A DNA stretch of 64,000 bases, taken from assembly GCF_003726095.1 (NCBI RefSeq), contig NZ_CP026031.1, positions 124,001 to 188,000 of the forward strand. The letters are read 5' to 3'. The first letter of the stretch is position 1. Each line of letters opens with the position of its first letter. Below are positions 19,026-28,988 of the stretch, piece by piece. The notes beneath the pieces were generated by a model that worked only from the letters and a program-made list of their open reading frames with translations, did not search any database and was not told where the DNA came from. The position numbers and the translations under genes are program-made. The stretch is from Niallia circulans. GTDB taxonomy: Bacteria > Bacillota > Bacilli > Bacillales > Cytobacillaceae.

Positions 19026-19090
19026 AAAAATCTGGCTTAAGGCGGTACTAAATGAAAATTTGGTATCGTTCAGTCAGGTTTTTCTTTTTT
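19026..19090 (+). terminator. terminator of spx
   Basis: AAAAATCTGGCT (19026-19037) pairs, with two G-U pairs, with AGTCAGGTTTTT (19072-19083). An inner helix GCGGTACTAAAT / TTTGGTATCGTT adds to it. A T-rich tail follows. Confidence 0.8.
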
Positions 19091-19494
19091 TATAGTAATC
19101 AAGAAAAAACAGAGGTTTTCCTAGTTACTTAAGGTAGAAAACAATCTAACTTGATTAGATAGTCTGGTTAAAGTGTTAGTAATTGTCTGGACTTTTTAGT
19201 TTGAAATAATTTCTATGAGGTAATACTACTAAATATAATGATACAGGAATATGGTATAAAAAAGAACTAATTGCTGACTTCGAATAAGCCTTCATTTATT
19301 TAGATAATTGAAAATTGTGAATGGTTTTTGAATAGGCATTTAATGGTTTTTTCCATTCCCAAGATATTTTAATTCCATTTATACTGCTTTTGTCATAAAA
19401 TATAAAGTACAAGGTACAATACAAGGAAAAATAAAAATTTTATTTCAGAAAATTTACTTGTAAGAAATAAAACAATCTGTATGGGGGTCTCTTG
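19091..19494. other. intergenic region between spx and mecA
   Basis: About 400 AT-rich bases without a supported gene. A TTGTCA near 19391 and TACAAT about 19 bases later may be a weak mecA promoter. No riboswitch or repeat was recognised. Confidence 0.4.
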
Positions 19495-19519
19495 TCCCTT
19501 CCATCATAGTCTGAAGGGA
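19495..19519 (+). promoter_or_regulatory. hairpin that covers the mecA ribosome-binding site
   Basis: TCCCTTC (19495-19501) is the exact complement of GAAGGGA (19513-19519), the Shine-Dalgarno sequence ten bases before the mecA ATG. A GGGGG at 19483-19487 could pair with the same CCC instead, giving an alternative fold. Confidence 0.55.
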
Positions 19520-19529
19520 GTGTTAGCGT

Positions 19530-20192
19530 ATGGAAATTGAAAGAATTAATGATCATACAGTAAAGTTTTATATTTCGTATATTGATATAGAAGAACGTGG
19601 GTTTAAGCGTGAGGAGATTTGGTATAATCGGGAACGCAGTGAAGAGTTATTTTGGGAAATGATGGATGAAGTGCATCAAGAGGAAGACTTCATATTTGAT
19701 GGACCATTATGGATTCAAGTTCAAGCTCTAGAAAAAGGGTTGGAAATCTTAGTTACAAAAGCGCAGCTTTCGAAAGATGGACAGAAGTTTGAAATTTCTA
19801 TACCAGAGGATAAGCTAAAGGATTTACCAATTGATGAACGTTTTGAAGATTTAATGGATCAACATTTTACGATTAAAGAGGGAGAAGAAGAGTACGATGA
19901 AAGTCTCGAGTTCCTCTTAACGTTCAATGATTTTGAGGATATTATTTCTTTATCTAAGATGCAGGGGCTAGAAGGGATCGATACGAAGCTTTATAATTAC
20001 AATGGAAAATATTACTTATTTGTGCAATTTCTTGATGAAGAAATTGCAGAAGAGGAAGTAGAAAATGCATTGAGCATTTTACTTGAATATGCTCAAGAAG
20101 ATTCTAAAATGACCATTCATGTTCTCCAAGAATATGGTAAAGTTATTATTGAGAATGAAGTCTTTATGGAATTAAGAAAGTACTTCCATTAA
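19530..20192 (+). CDS. mecA: MecA, ClpC adaptor protein
   Basis: MecA delivers ComK and other substrates to ClpCP and helps ClpC assemble. The 220-residue protein begins MEIERINDHTVKFYISYIDI, the substrate-binding domain, and ends with the ClpC-binding domain (VFMELRKYFH). The acidic linker GEEEYDESLEFLLTFNDFED in between is typical. GAAGGGAG precedes the ATG but lies in a hairpin that could limit translation. It is a single-gene unit with a terminator at 20227. Confidence 0.95.
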   Translation: MEIERINDHTVKFYISYIDIEERGFKREEIWYNRERSEELFWEMMDEVHQEEDFIFDGPLWIQVQALEKGLEILVTKAQLSKDGQKFEISIPEDKLKDLPIDERFEDLMDQHFTIKEGEEEYDESLEFLLTFNDFEDIISLSKMQGLEGIDTKLYNYNGKYYLFVQFLDEEIAEEEVENALSILLEYAQEDSKMTIHVLQEYGKVIIENEVFMELRKYFH

Positions 20193-20226
20193 ATAGTATC
20201 TGTGCCAATCATATACTAAAAAGTTA

Positions 20227-20283
20227 AAGAAACTCTACAATGTTCGGTCATAGCCTTTCATTGTAGAGTTTCTTGGCGTTTTG
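20227..20283 (+). terminator. terminator of mecA
   Basis: AAGAAACTCTACAATG (20227-20242) pairs perfectly with CATTGTAGAGTTTCTT (20259-20274); the tail is only moderately T rich. The rest of the gap to cls has no supported gene. Confidence 0.75.
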
Positions 20284-20497
20284 TGAGAAAAAGTAGAATA
20301 TTTAAGTGCTGATCCTTCTGAACTATATAGAGACTTCTCCGGAGAGTGTAAATTTTAATCCAAAATAAATAGACTAATTCTCCCTTAATAGATTGATTAT
20401 CGGGCGCCTGTGGAGTAATTTATGGTAATTATGGGTATATATATAGGAATAAAAGAGATAATTCTAAGCTTAATGTAAGTATATTGGGAGAATGGCG

Positions 20498-22024
20498 GTG
20501 TCTATTATGAATCATACTGCTAGATTAGGCTTGTTTTTTATCGTAGCGGTTCTGTTTGTTTATGTGTTTAATTTATTTTTCTCTATACAGGGAGGAATTT
20601 ACGGACAATTAAGTTTAGTGATCAGTTTATCAGTTGTTTTTATCGGCTTGGTCATTTTCTTTGAAAATCGACATCCTACACAAACATTAACCTGGTTAAT
20701 CGTCTTGGGGAGTTTTCCAATTATCGGGTTTGTCTTTTATCTATTTTTTGGCAGGAACTATCGAAAAGAAAGAATTTATCGTAAAAAATACTTTCTAGAT
20801 AAAGAAGCATTCCTGAAGATCGAACAAGCAATTAGTTCGAGAAGAGAAGAAAAGAGAAAGATACTTGATGGACATCAACGGAACTTATTTCACCTAGCTG
20901 AGAAGCTTGGAAATACGCCTATTTCCTTTGGTACCTCAACAGAGATATTAACAGATGGAGAGGAAACATTTTCAGCTATTTTGAAAGAACTGAAGAAAGC
21001 AAAACATCATATCCACCTAGAATATTACATTGTAAGAGATGATGCCATTGGTCAGGAGATAAAGGATGTATTAGTTGAAAAAGCCAGAGCTGGGGTGCAA
21101 GTGCGATTTTTATATGATGCAGTTGGTTCTTGGAAGTTATCGAAAAAATTTTGTTCAGAGATGAAAGAGGCAGGGATTGAAGTTATCGCTTTTGGTCCAG
21201 TTAAAATGCCTTTTTTTAATAGTAAGTTTAATTTTCGAAACCATCGTAAAATTATTATAATAGATGGCAATATTGGTTTTGTTGGCGGGCTTAATATTGG
21301 CGATGAATATTTGGGAAGAAATCCTTCCATTGGATACTGGAGGGATACTCATTTATTAGTAAAAGGAAATGCTGTAAGATCCTTACAATTAATTTTTCTA
21401 CAAGATTGGTACTATATGACGAACCATAGCTTTTTGACAGAGGAATATTTAACGCCTATTTCAGAGGAAAATTCGCATGGTGGCGTACAATTGATTGCGG
21501 GGGGACCTGACAATGAATGGAGCGTCATCAAAAGTATCTTTTTTAGCATGATTACTACGGCTAAAGAATCGATTTGGATTGCTACTCCTTATTTTATTCC
21601 AGATGAAGATATATTTTCTGCTATTAAAATTGCTTCATTAAGTGGTGTAGATGTACGTATTCTTGTTCCTAGTAAACCGGATAAAAGAATTGTTTTCCAT
21701 GCTTCCCGCTCTTATTTTCCAGAATTACTAGAGTCGGGAGTCAGGGTCTTTGAATATAACCGCGGATTTATGCATAGTAAAATTATTATTGTAGATGGAG
21801 AAATTGCTTCCATTGGGACATGTAATATGGATATGAGAAGCTTTCATTTAAATTTTGAAGTTAGCGCTTTTTTATATAAAACAAGAAGTATCGAAAAGCT
21901 CGTAAAAGACTATCTAGAGGATATAAATCAGTCAATCGAATTAGAAGAAGAGACCTTTAATAAGAGGCATTATGGCTATAGAATGCTTGAATCGACCTCC
22001 AGATTATTATCACCGTTATTATAA
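20498..22024 (+). CDS. cls: cardiolipin synthase
   Basis: Membrane phospholipase-D-family enzyme that condenses phosphatidylglycerol to cardiolipin. Two N-terminal membrane helices (about residues 8-60) precede two HKD catalytic motifs: HRKIIIIDGNIGFVGG with a following NIGDEYLGR, and HSKIIIVDGEIASIGTCN with NMDMRS. The length of 508-510 residues is usual. Three in-frame starts are close together (ATG 20492, GTG 20498, ATG 20507). GGGAG at 20486-20490 suits the GTG best, but the start is not certain. It is a single-gene unit between mecA and coiA. Confidence 0.92.
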   Translation: MSIMNHTARLGLFFIVAVLFVYVFNLFFSIQGGIYGQLSLVISLSVVFIGLVIFFENRHPTQTLTWLIVLGSFPIIGFVFYLFFGRNYRKERIYRKKYFLDKEAFLKIEQAISSRREEKRKILDGHQRNLFHLAEKLGNTPISFGTSTEILTDGEETFSAILKELKKAKHHIHLEYYIVRDDAIGQEIKDVLVEKARAGVQVRFLYDAVGSWKLSKKFCSEMKEAGIEVIAFGPVKMPFFNSKFNFRNHRKIIIIDGNIGFVGGLNIGDEYLGRNPSIGYWRDTHLLVKGNAVRSLQLIFLQDWYYMTNHSFLTEEYLTPISEENSHGGVQLIAGGPDNEWSVIKSIFFSMITTAKESIWIATPYFIPDEDIFSAIKIASLSGVDVRILVPSKPDKRIVFHASRSYFPELLESGVRVFEYNRGFMHSKIIIVDGEIASIGTCNMDMRSFHLNFEVSAFLYKTRSIEKLVKDYLEDINQSIELEEETFNKRHYGYRMLESTSRLLSPLL

Positions 22025-22214
22025 AGTGTTTTTCCCTCTAAAGGGCGCGTATTTATGCTTATTTAAGATAATGAGCAAAAGCGAGCTCTTTTTTCGTATG
22101 GGACATTCTCTAAGAAAGAAGGAAGAGAAATTGAAATAAAAAAGAAGTTTAAGAAGGGGATTCTAATCATAAACAAGAATAGGTATAGAATAAATTGAAA
22201 AGGAGGAAATTTCT

Positions 22215-23390
22215 TTGTTTACAGCCATAACAGAAGCTGGCGAAATAATCAACTTATTCACTAGGAAGGAGAAAGATGATTTAAAAGGCTTACGGCAAAC
22301 TCCATTGTATTGTCCAGAATGTAAGGGACGTGTTCTCTTAAAAATGGGAGAAAAAAAGATTACACATTTTGCCCATGAAAGGAAAGCGTGTTGTTCAAGT
22401 AATGGAGAGGCGGAGTCTACTTATCATTTACAAGGAAAGTTGCAATTATATCAAAAATTAGTTGAATTGAATCTTCATCCCCTATTAGAGCCTTATTATC
22501 CAGAAATAAAGCAACGGGCAGATATTAGTTTTGTCTTTCGTAATAAGCAGTATGTAATTGAATATCAATGTGCTGTGATTTCTCCACAGTTAATCAAGAA
22601 ACGTACAGAAGGTTATCGAAAAGTAAACATTCATCCTATTTGGATTATCGGCTTTTGCCATTTAAAGAAGTGGAATCCAATCAAATTGAAGCTTTCTGCA
22701 TTTGTTTATCAGTTTTTCATCTTATACCGCAAACAATATCTCCTACCGTCGTATTGTCCATATGACCGGGCGTTTTATTTGATTCAGAACCCTATACCAA
22801 TATCCATCTCCCAATCTTTTGTGACTACTTTTTGCTTTCCATTAGTAAAAATAGAGGGAAAGCAGCCCTTTATTCCCAGAAAAAAATGGCATTTTGCTTA
22901 TTGGCGTGAGATCATTCATCGGCAAAAAACAAAGGATGTACATTACCAAACTAAAACAAATTATCAATTTTTAAAAGAACTGTATGCCCATGGTCTTCAT
23001 CCCCATTTTTTACCCCCATTTATTGGTATCCCTTTAAAGGAAGGGGTTCTCCTCGAAACACCACCATTATATTGGCAGGCGACTATTTTTCTGGATAGCT
23101 TTAAAGAAGAGACGAAAATATACCCCCTTCAAAAGATTTATGTGAATTTCCATAAGAGAATTGAAAGGGGACAAATTAAAATAAGAGATTGTCCTTTTAT
23201 AAGCGAGGTAGACTGGCGAGAAACAGTTAAACAATATATACTCCTTCTGGTGGAACTAAAGGTTATAGAGGAAATAAAACCTTGTTTTTATCAGATGCTT
23301 TATAAGAAGAAAATCAGAAATTATGAGATACAGGAACAGGAAGAAGTAATGTTCTATAAGCAATTAAAAAATTTGATCAATAAGCAATAA
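22215..23390 (+). CDS. coiA: competence protein CoiA-like
   Basis: CoiA acts in processing of incoming DNA in competent cells; its core is a restriction-endonuclease-like nuclease domain. The 391-residue protein starts with a TTG at 22215 after a perfect AGGAGG. The N-terminal zinc-ribbon-like part has Cys33, Cys36, His51, His54 and Cys59 (CPEC ... THFAHERKACC). The nuclease core follows: RADISFVFRNKQYVIEYQ with the D...EYQ acidic pattern, then a YRKVNIHPIWIIGF segment. The C-terminal half is Lys/Arg/aromatic rich and of unknown role. Position between mecA and pepF is as in B. subtilis (yjbF). Confidence 0.88.
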   Translation: MFTAITEAGEIINLFTRKEKDDLKGLRQTPLYCPECKGRVLLKMGEKKITHFAHERKACCSSNGEAESTYHLQGKLQLYQKLVELNLHPLLEPYYPEIKQRADISFVFRNKQYVIEYQCAVISPQLIKKRTEGYRKVNIHPIWIIGFCHLKKWNPIKLKLSAFVYQFFILYRKQYLLPSYCPYDRAFYLIQNPIPISISQSFVTTFCFPLVKIEGKQPFIPRKKWHFAYWREIIHRQKTKDVHYQTKTNYQFLKELYAHGLHPHFLPPFIGIPLKEGVLLETPPLYWQATIFLDSFKEETKIYPLQKIYVNFHKRIERGQIKIRDCPFISEVDWRETVKQYILLLVELKVIEEIKPCFYQMLYKKKIRNYEIQEQEEVMFYKQLKNLINKQ

Positions 23391-23570
23391 AGATAAATGA
23401 AAAAACATAAAATACATATGCTATTGTATATGTAGAAAAATTGCTCATGCATTAAAATCGGAAATAGATCGAAAATTTGGTAGAATAAGAAGGAATTGGT
23501 TTGGAAACAGAGAATATTTAATAACGTTTATTTTCGAATTCCGAAATAAAAAAAGAGTGGAGGATGGAAT

Positions 23571-25394
23571 ATGTCAGCAGAAACAGGAGTAAAAAAATTA
23601 CCACTGCGTAATGAGGTACCAGTAGAAGATACTTGGAGATTAGAGGATATATTTGCAAGTGATGAAGAATGGGATAAAGAATTTGAAGAAGTAAAGAAAT
23701 TATCTCAAAAAGCAACAGAGTATCAAGGGAAGCTTTCCGAAAGTGCAGAGGTTCTTTATGAAGCTTTGCAATATCAGGATGAGCTTTTATCAAGACTTGG
23801 AAAATTATATACATATGCACATATGCGTTATGATCAAGATACGACTAATAGTTTCTATCAAGGCGTAGACGGACGTATTAAAAGCTTGTATGCACAGGCT
23901 GCAAGTGCGTTAGCTTACATGGTACCAGAACTATTATCCATTGATGAAAAAGTAATCAGTGCATATTTAGAAGAAAATAATGAATTAAAGCTGTATAAGA
24001 AGGCTTTAGAAGAAATCAATTTACAAAGACCTCATGTGTTAAATGCTGACCAAGAAGCCCTGCTTGCACAAGCATCAGAGGTATTAGATTCTTCTAGCAA
24101 TACATTTGGGATGCTGAATAATGCCGATTTGGAGTTTCCAAGCATTAAGGATGAAAACGGAGAAGAAGTAGAAGTTACGCATGGCCGTTATTCTCGCTTT
24201 CTGGAAAGTGCGGATCAACGTGTACGCCGTGATGCATTTATGGCTGTCTATGATACCTATGGCAAATTTAGAAACACATTTGCTTCTACATTGAGTGGAG
24301 AAGTAAAAAGTCATACATTTAATGCAAAAATAAGAAACTATAATTCGCCACGACATGCTGCATTGGCTGCCAATAATATTCCAGAACAAGTGTATGAAAA
24401 TCTAGTGGAAACAATTAATAAGAATTTACCATTATTACATCGTTATGTGAAATTGCGTAAAAAAGTCCTTGGCCTAGAAAAACTGCATATGTACGATTTA
24501 TATACACCATTAGTCAAAGATGTGAAAATGGAAATTCCTTATGAAGAGGCGAAAGAATTAGTTATAAAAGGCTTGGCTCCACTTGGTGAGGAATATGCGT
24601 CTATCTTAAAAGAAGGCTTTGAAAACCGCTGGGTGGATGTACATGAGAATAAAGGGAAAAGAAGTGGTGCTTATTCTTCTGGATCTTATGGAACCAATCC
24701 ATATATTTTAATGAACTGGCAGGATAATGTAAACAATCTATTTACGTTAGCACATGAATTTGGGCATTCTGTGCATAGCTATTATACAAGAAAATCACAG
24801 CCATATCCTTATGGTAATTATTCCATCTTTGTTGCAGAAGTAGCCTCTACTTGCAATGAATCCTTATTGAACGATCACTTGCTAAAAACAATAACAGATA
24901 AACAAAAACGTCTATATTTACTGAATCATTTCTTAGAGGGCTTCCGTGGTACGGTATTCCGTCAAACGATGTTTGCTGAATTTGAACAATTAATTCATGA
25001 AAAAGCAAGTAATAATGAGCCATTAACAGCTGATTTACTGACAAAGGAATACTATGCTTTAAATCAGAAGTATTTTGGGGAAGAAGATATTATTATTGAT
25101 GAGGAAATTGGCTTAGAGTGGTCAAGAATTCCGCATTTCTACTATAATTTCTATGTATATCAATATGCAACTGGCTATAGTGCTGCAACAGCATTGAGTA
25201 AACAAATATTAGAAGAGGGGACACCAGCAGTGGAACGATATATTGAGTTCTTAAAGGCTGGAAGTTCTGATTATCCAATTGAAGTACTTAAAAAAGCTGG
25301 AGTAGATATGACAAGCAAAACGCCAATCGAAGAGGCATGCCAGGTTTTTGAAGAAAAATTGAATGAGATGGAAAGCTTATTAAACGAAATTTAA
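23571..25394 (+). CDS. pepF: oligoendopeptidase F
   Basis: M3-family cytosolic zinc metallopeptidase that cuts short peptides. The 607-residue protein has the zinc motif HEFGHSVHS (HEFGH at 395-399) and the downstream VAEVASTCNE with the third ligand Glu, plus the C-terminal YYNFYVYQYATGYSAA substrate-site region. It starts at the ATG at 23571 after GGAGG. It is transcribed alone with a clear terminator. It may recycle peptides brought in by the Opp system encoded in the same window (inference). Confidence 0.95.
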   Translation: MSAETGVKKLPLRNEVPVEDTWRLEDIFASDEEWDKEFEEVKKLSQKATEYQGKLSESAEVLYEALQYQDELLSRLGKLYTYAHMRYDQDTTNSFYQGVDGRIKSLYAQAASALAYMVPELLSIDEKVISAYLEENNELKLYKKALEEINLQRPHVLNADQEALLAQASEVLDSSSNTFGMLNNADLEFPSIKDENGEEVEVTHGRYSRFLESADQRVRRDAFMAVYDTYGKFRNTFASTLSGEVKSHTFNAKIRNYNSPRHAALAANNIPEQVYENLVETINKNLPLLHRYVKLRKKVLGLEKLHMYDLYTPLVKDVKMEIPYEEAKELVIKGLAPLGEEYASILKEGFENRWVDVHENKGKRSGAYSSGSYGTNPYILMNWQDNVNNLFTLAHEFGHSVHSYYTRKSQPYPYGNYSIFVAEVASTCNESLLNDHLLKTITDKQKRLYLLNHFLEGFRGTVFRQTMFAEFEQLIHEKASNNEPLTADLLTKEYYALNQKYFGEEDIIIDEEIGLEWSRIPHFYYNFYVYQYATGYSAATALSKQILEEGTPAVERYIEFLKAGSSDYPIEVLKKAGVDMTSKTPIEEACQVFEEKLNEMESLLNEI

Positions 25395-25410
25395 TTGCCT
25401 TAAGAATAGT

Positions 25411-25451
25411 AAAGCGTGTGGTAGAGGAAAACTCTATTACACGCTTTTTTT
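25411..25451 (+). terminator. terminator of pepF
   Basis: AAAGCGTGTGGTAGAG (25411-25426) pairs with CTCTATTACACGCTTT (25432-25447); T run follows. Confidence 0.85.
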
Positions 25452-25620
25452 CGTTTGCGAACAGTTTGAAATTATGAAGGTTTTGTGAACATCCCCCCAG
25501 ATGTATTGCAGAAGATAATTAAATTATGATACTATTTAGTTGTGAAGTTAATCACAAACAAACTTATACCCCTTTGTTTGACCGTGAAAAATTTCTCCCA
25601 TCCCCTTTGTTCGTAAAAGT

Positions 25621-25658
25621 AAAAAAGGCCTTGCCTTGAGACAGCAAGTCCTTTTTTA
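25621..25658. terminator. terminator shared by pepF and spxH sides
   Basis: AAAAAAGGCCTTGC (25621-25634) pairs, with one mismatch, with GCAAGTCCTTTTTT (25644-25657). A and T runs flank it on both sides, so it can work in either direction. Confidence 0.75.
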
Positions 25659-25725
25659 TTTTTTTTCGTATTTCATTATAAAAAAATAGACATGGCATCT
25701 TAATAGATTACCATATCCCCCAGTT

Positions 25726-26598
25726 TTAACCGATATATTTCCAAAATACCCCGTATTTAGCTGGTATTTGTTCTACTAGTTGTCTTAATTGCAATTTCTT
25801 CATTTCTTTTTCAATCTCTTGAATGGATTTATTATAAACAACAGATAATTCCTTTGATGCAACAAGTTTAAAGCACTCTAAAAAGTTTTCTAGTGGCGGT
25901 GGAGCTGCTTTTTCTGGCTGAATCTGAAGCATTTCCTCGATAATTTGTACATATACCTCATATGGATAGTAACCGGTAACTTTAATCCCTTCCTCTTCAA
26001 TATTCTCATTAAAGAAGACTAATGTTGGTATTTCATTTACTTCCATTTCCCTTGTGATTTTTAAATCACATTGAAAAGCTTTAGCTGCACTATTTGAATG
26101 AATATCTGATACAAATTCTATTACATCGATTCCTACACTTTTAGCACAGGACTTAAGAACTTCAAAGGTGGCAATATTTTTTTTCTCTAAAAACAATAGT
26201 TCTTGCAATTTTCGCAAGAATTTCATTCCAGATTTCCGTCCCTGCAATTCTGCTGCTTTAAGTGCGATGGAAGGTAAATGTGGAGAAACGATAGGGTTAT
26301 CAAACCATAAAGAACCATCACATGACATTCCTGAACGACTAGCGGTTTTTTCCCAAAATTCGGCGATATTCGCATGCTTGCTCTTCTTACTACAATTTAA
26401 GGAAGATAATCTACCGCTTAATACATGTTTAAGGGAGAAATACCGTCCGTATTCAATCTGTAATTTTTTCATAATAGGCTCAAGCGCCCAGCATTCTGGA
26501 CAGAGTGGGTCGATAAACATATATATTTCGAGTGGTTTTCTATCTTGGCAATTGTCATCAGCTGTTTTCGGCTTGGATATAGAAATGTCTTTTTCCAT
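25726..26598 (-). CDS. spxH: SpxH (YjbH), ClpXP adaptor for Spx
   Basis: SpxH is a DsbA-like thioredoxin-fold protein that brings Spx to ClpXP for degradation. The 290-residue protein has the CxxC CPEC at 33-36 in [15 protein letters not shown], and a conserved cis-Pro region in [13 protein letters not shown]. It starts at the ATG at 26598, whose A is the last base of the yjbI stop (TGATG), so translation is coupled. AAGGTGA lies just before. spx itself is 7 kb upstream in this window. Confidence 0.93.
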   Translation of the reverse strand: MEKDISISKPKTADDNCQDRKPLEIYMFIDPLCPECWALEPIMKKLQIEYGRYFSLKHVLSGRLSSLNCSKKSKHANIAEFWEKTASRSGMSCDGSLWFDNPIVSPHLPSIALKAAELQGRKSGMKFLRKLQELLFLEKKNIATFEVLKSCAKSVGIDVIEFVSDIHSNSAAKAFQCDLKITREMEVNEIPTLVFFNENIEEEGIKVTGYYPYEVYVQIIEEMLQIQPEKAAPPPLENFLECFKLVASKELSVVYNKSIQEIEKEMKKLQLRQLVEQIPAKYGVFWKYIG

Positions 26599-27005
26599 CA
26601 CGTGTTATCACCTTTTTTAGTTTCAATTTCCTCCGAATTAACCATATGTTTCGCTGTCAGCACGAGTCTTGAAAAAATCTCTTCTCGTATTTCCTTATCT
26701 AAGTCTACTTCTTCCATGGCTTCATCCATACAAGATAACCATGCTAGGGCAAGCTTTTCTGTTATTGGAAAAGGTAAATGTCTCGCTCTTAGCATTGGAT
26801 GACCATGTTCATTAGAGTAAAGAGGTGGACCGCCTAAAAATTGTGTGAGAAATTGTTTTTGCTTACGAGCAGTTTCTGTTAAATCTTTTGGGAAGATAGG
26901 AGCTAGGTCAGGATGTTGACCAACACGATTGTAGAATGAATCTACAAGTTTATTTAATGTGGCTTCACCAATTTTTTCATAAGGTGTCGACATTTTCTCG
27001 ACCAT
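26598..27005 (-). CDS. yjbI: truncated haemoglobin (group II, YjbI)
   Basis: A small cytosolic haem protein of 135 residues, thought to act in oxygen or nitric-oxide and thiol stress. The 2-over-2 globin fold is seen in [39 protein letters not shown] and [11 protein letters not shown], in which His76 is the expected proximal haem ligand. Trp89 fits the group II position. AAAGGAG precedes the ATG at 27005 by eight bases. It is coupled to spxH, an arrangement conserved in Bacillus and Staphylococcus. Confidence 0.92.
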   Translation of the reverse strand: MVEKMSTPYEKIGEATLNKLVDSFYNRVGQHPDLAPIFPKDLTETARKQKQFLTQFLGGPPLYSNEHGHPMLRARHLPFPITEKLALAWLSCMDEAMEEVDLDKEIREEIFSRLVLTAKHMVNSEEIETKKGDNT

Positions 27006-27111
27006 ATTTAAAACTCCTTTATCGTTCTTTTATAGCAGTACTTTAACTATATTGTAACAATCGATATTTCATTGTACAAATAAATAGCTTGTAAACAGGT
27101 CGAGAGGGACA

Positions 27112-27738
27112 TTATGCCGTATAATGCTGCGTTACTTTAGCTACGTAATTCTGTGTTTCCTTAAATGGCGGAATGCCACCGTACTTATCCACATTACCAG
27201 GTCCAGCATTGTAGGCTGCTAAAGCAAGTTCGACATTTCCGTTATATTTATCTAACATTTGTTTTAAGTACTTGCTGCCACCCATAATATTGTCTAATGG
27301 ATTAAAAACATTTTGCACACCTAACGATGTTGCTGTGCTCGGCATTAGCTGCATTAATCCAGATGCTCCGGCATAGCTTGTTGCATTAGGATTAAAATTG
27401 GATTCCACTTTGATAACAGAGCTGATTAACTTTTCAGGTAAGTTATATTTTTCTGCTGCTGTTTTAATCATTTCATCGAAATCAGAAGTGGTAGATGCCG
27501 ATGAAGAAGACAGCTTGGTTAAACTTAATGGCATAAGAGGGCTAGTATTCGCTAAGCCTAATGGTATGGAAGCTGCTCCTAGTGTATTATTTTCAATTGC
27601 ATTCGTTAATTTTGTCTCAGATGATAACATATTACTCAGAAAATCTTGAAAGAGGGTAGATGCACTACCTGTATTTTGTGAATTTAAACCTTGTAAAGCT
27701 TGGAGTTCAAGCATTACCTTAAACTGATCAATTTTCAT
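27112..27738 (-). CDS. yjbJ: soluble lytic-transglycosylase-type protein YjbJ
   Basis: A 208-residue protein whose C-terminal 110 residues are an SLT (goose-lysozyme-like) domain: catalytic Glu in SVIKVESNFNP, then SYAGASGLMQLMPSTA, NPLDNIMGGSKYLK and LALAAYNAGPGNVDKY. The N-terminal 90 residues are Ser/Thr/Leu rich and probably flexible. No clear signal peptide is visible at the chosen start (ATG at 27738, behind GGAGG), so its export route is unclear. Its role would be cleavage of peptidoglycan glycan strands. Confidence 0.88.
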   Translation of the reverse strand: MKIDQFKVMLELQALQGLNSQNTGSASTLFQDFLSNMLSSETKLTNAIENNTLGAASIPLGLANTSPLMPLSLTKLSSSSASTTSDFDEMIKTAAEKYNLPEKLISSVIKVESNFNPNATSYAGASGLMQLMPSTATSLGVQNVFNPLDNIMGGSKYLKQMLDKYNGNVELALAAYNAGPGNVDKYGGIPPFKETQNYVAKVTQHYTA

Positions 27739-27878
27739 TGCTTTCCTCCATTTATGAGAAATAAGACTATTTACATCAAGTAACAACACTTCGCAGTGAA
27801 CAAAATAGAAGCAATAAAGTGGTGAATAAACTTTATTGCTGGTACAACGGTGTAGAATAATCTAGCAAATGTACTAAA

Positions 27879-28466
27879 TTACTTTTGGTTATATTTTTCA
27901 TCATAAAATCTGCGTACTTTGTTTTTTGTTTTTCTAACGGGAATTTTTAAGGTGGCTAATAGCTCCTGAAAGTAAATTTTTCCTTCTTCCCGATTGCTTA
28001 CTTCATATTCTAACTCATAATCTTCTTTTTTTAAATAAAAACTATGGTCCAAAACTAGTAAACCATTTCCAATTTTCTTTTCCGCCCTAATTGTTCGTAG
28101 GCTTCCAAAATATATAATAGATGTTGGATCGATGTTCATGTTTCTTAACAGACTTGAAATTTGCTCATCACTTATTCTTCCAGTTGAAAAAATATCATCG
28201 CTTTCTGTTTTGGAAAGAATTTTATTTGTTTCTAAAAGCCCGTCTGGATGCGGCTGCTTTAATGTTAATTCATATTCTGCCTCTTTTTTACGAATTCGAA
28301 GTGCGGAGTGATTAGCTTTTAAAGCAAAATTACTAGTATCAAAGTAATGGTTTTCTTGTTCAAATAAATCTTCCTCGCTCACTTGAAAATGAGTTAGGAG
28401 CAGTTCATATTCTTCTTTTGTTAACATATTTTTAAATTCGATTTCAATGTTTTGATTTTTAGACAT
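27879..28466 (-). CDS. yjbK: CYTH-domain protein YjbK, probable inorganic triphosphatase or related
   Basis: A 195-residue cytosolic protein with the CYTH tunnel-fold signature EIEFK near the N-terminus, SALRIRKKEAEYELTLKQP in the second strand set, VLDHSFYLKKEDYELEYEV and the ending KTKNKVRRFYDEKY. CYTH proteins hydrolyse triphosphates using acidic and basic residues lining the tunnel. The true substrate of YjbK is not evident. AAAGGA precedes the ATG. It stands close to yjbL-relQ, as in B. subtilis, but on the other strand. Confidence 0.88.
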   Translation of the reverse strand: MSKNQNIEIEFKNMLTKEEYELLLTHFQVSEEDLFEQENHYFDTSNFALKANHSALRIRKKEAEYELTLKQPHPDGLLETNKILSKTESDDIFSTGRISDEQISSLLRNMNIDPTSIIYFGSLRTIRAEKKIGNGLLVLDHSFYLKKEDYELEYEVSNREEGKIYFQELLATLKIPVRKTKNKVRRFYDEKYNQK

Positions 28467-28532
28467 ATATAGATCCTTTCTTAAACCATCTTGTCTATTA
28501 TTATAATGGTAGAAAGAGAAACAAGCTATGTT

Positions 28533-28943
28533 CGTGTTTCCTTTATCTCAATCGATGTCTTCCGACGTACAGGATGTGGCGTAATTAGTCGGCCAGTTTG
28601 TACACCGCTAACAAGGGCGCTTCCGCTTTTCTATCTGTCTAGCTACAGCGCCTAGCGGTTAGCAAACTTCAGACTACCTCCCTACGATAAGTCAACATCG
28701 ATTCGCTGCCGCTTATCGTGTTTCCTTTATCTCAGTCGATAGCCTTCCAGTTTGTATACCGCTGACAAGGCGCTTCCGCTTTTCTATCTGTCTAGCTGCA
28801 GCGCCTAGCGGTTAGCAAACTTCAGACTACCTCCCTACGATAAGTCAACATCGATTCGCTGCCGCTTATCGTGTTTCCTTTATCTTAGTCGTTAGTCCTC
28901 CAGTTTGTACACCGCTGACAAGGTGCTTCCGCTTTTCTATGAT
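28533..28943. repeat. intergenic tandem repeat, unit 153 bp, about 2.5 copies
   Basis: The word CGTGTTTCCTTTATCT occurs at 28533, 28717 and 28870, and TTCCGCTTTTCTAT at 28621, 28774 and 28927. Units 2 and 3 are in exact 153-base register; the first unit carries about 31 extra bases. Each complete unit contains two inverted repeats: GGCGC ... GCGCC around the TTCCGCTTTTCT stretch, and ACGATAAG ... CTTATCGT. It is more GC rich than its surroundings. The GCGCTTCCGCTTTTCT ... GCGCCTAG pattern is a known type of dispersed Bacillus intergenic repeat. It fills the gap between divergent yjbK and yjbL. Confidence 0.9.
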
Positions 28944-28988
28944 AATTCTTGTGGTTGTGGTAAAATATGCATAGTTGGAGGGTGAATG

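Noticed and set aside
28533..28943. CRISPR array
   Set aside because: Repeat unit is 153 bp without unique spacers and there are no cas genes.
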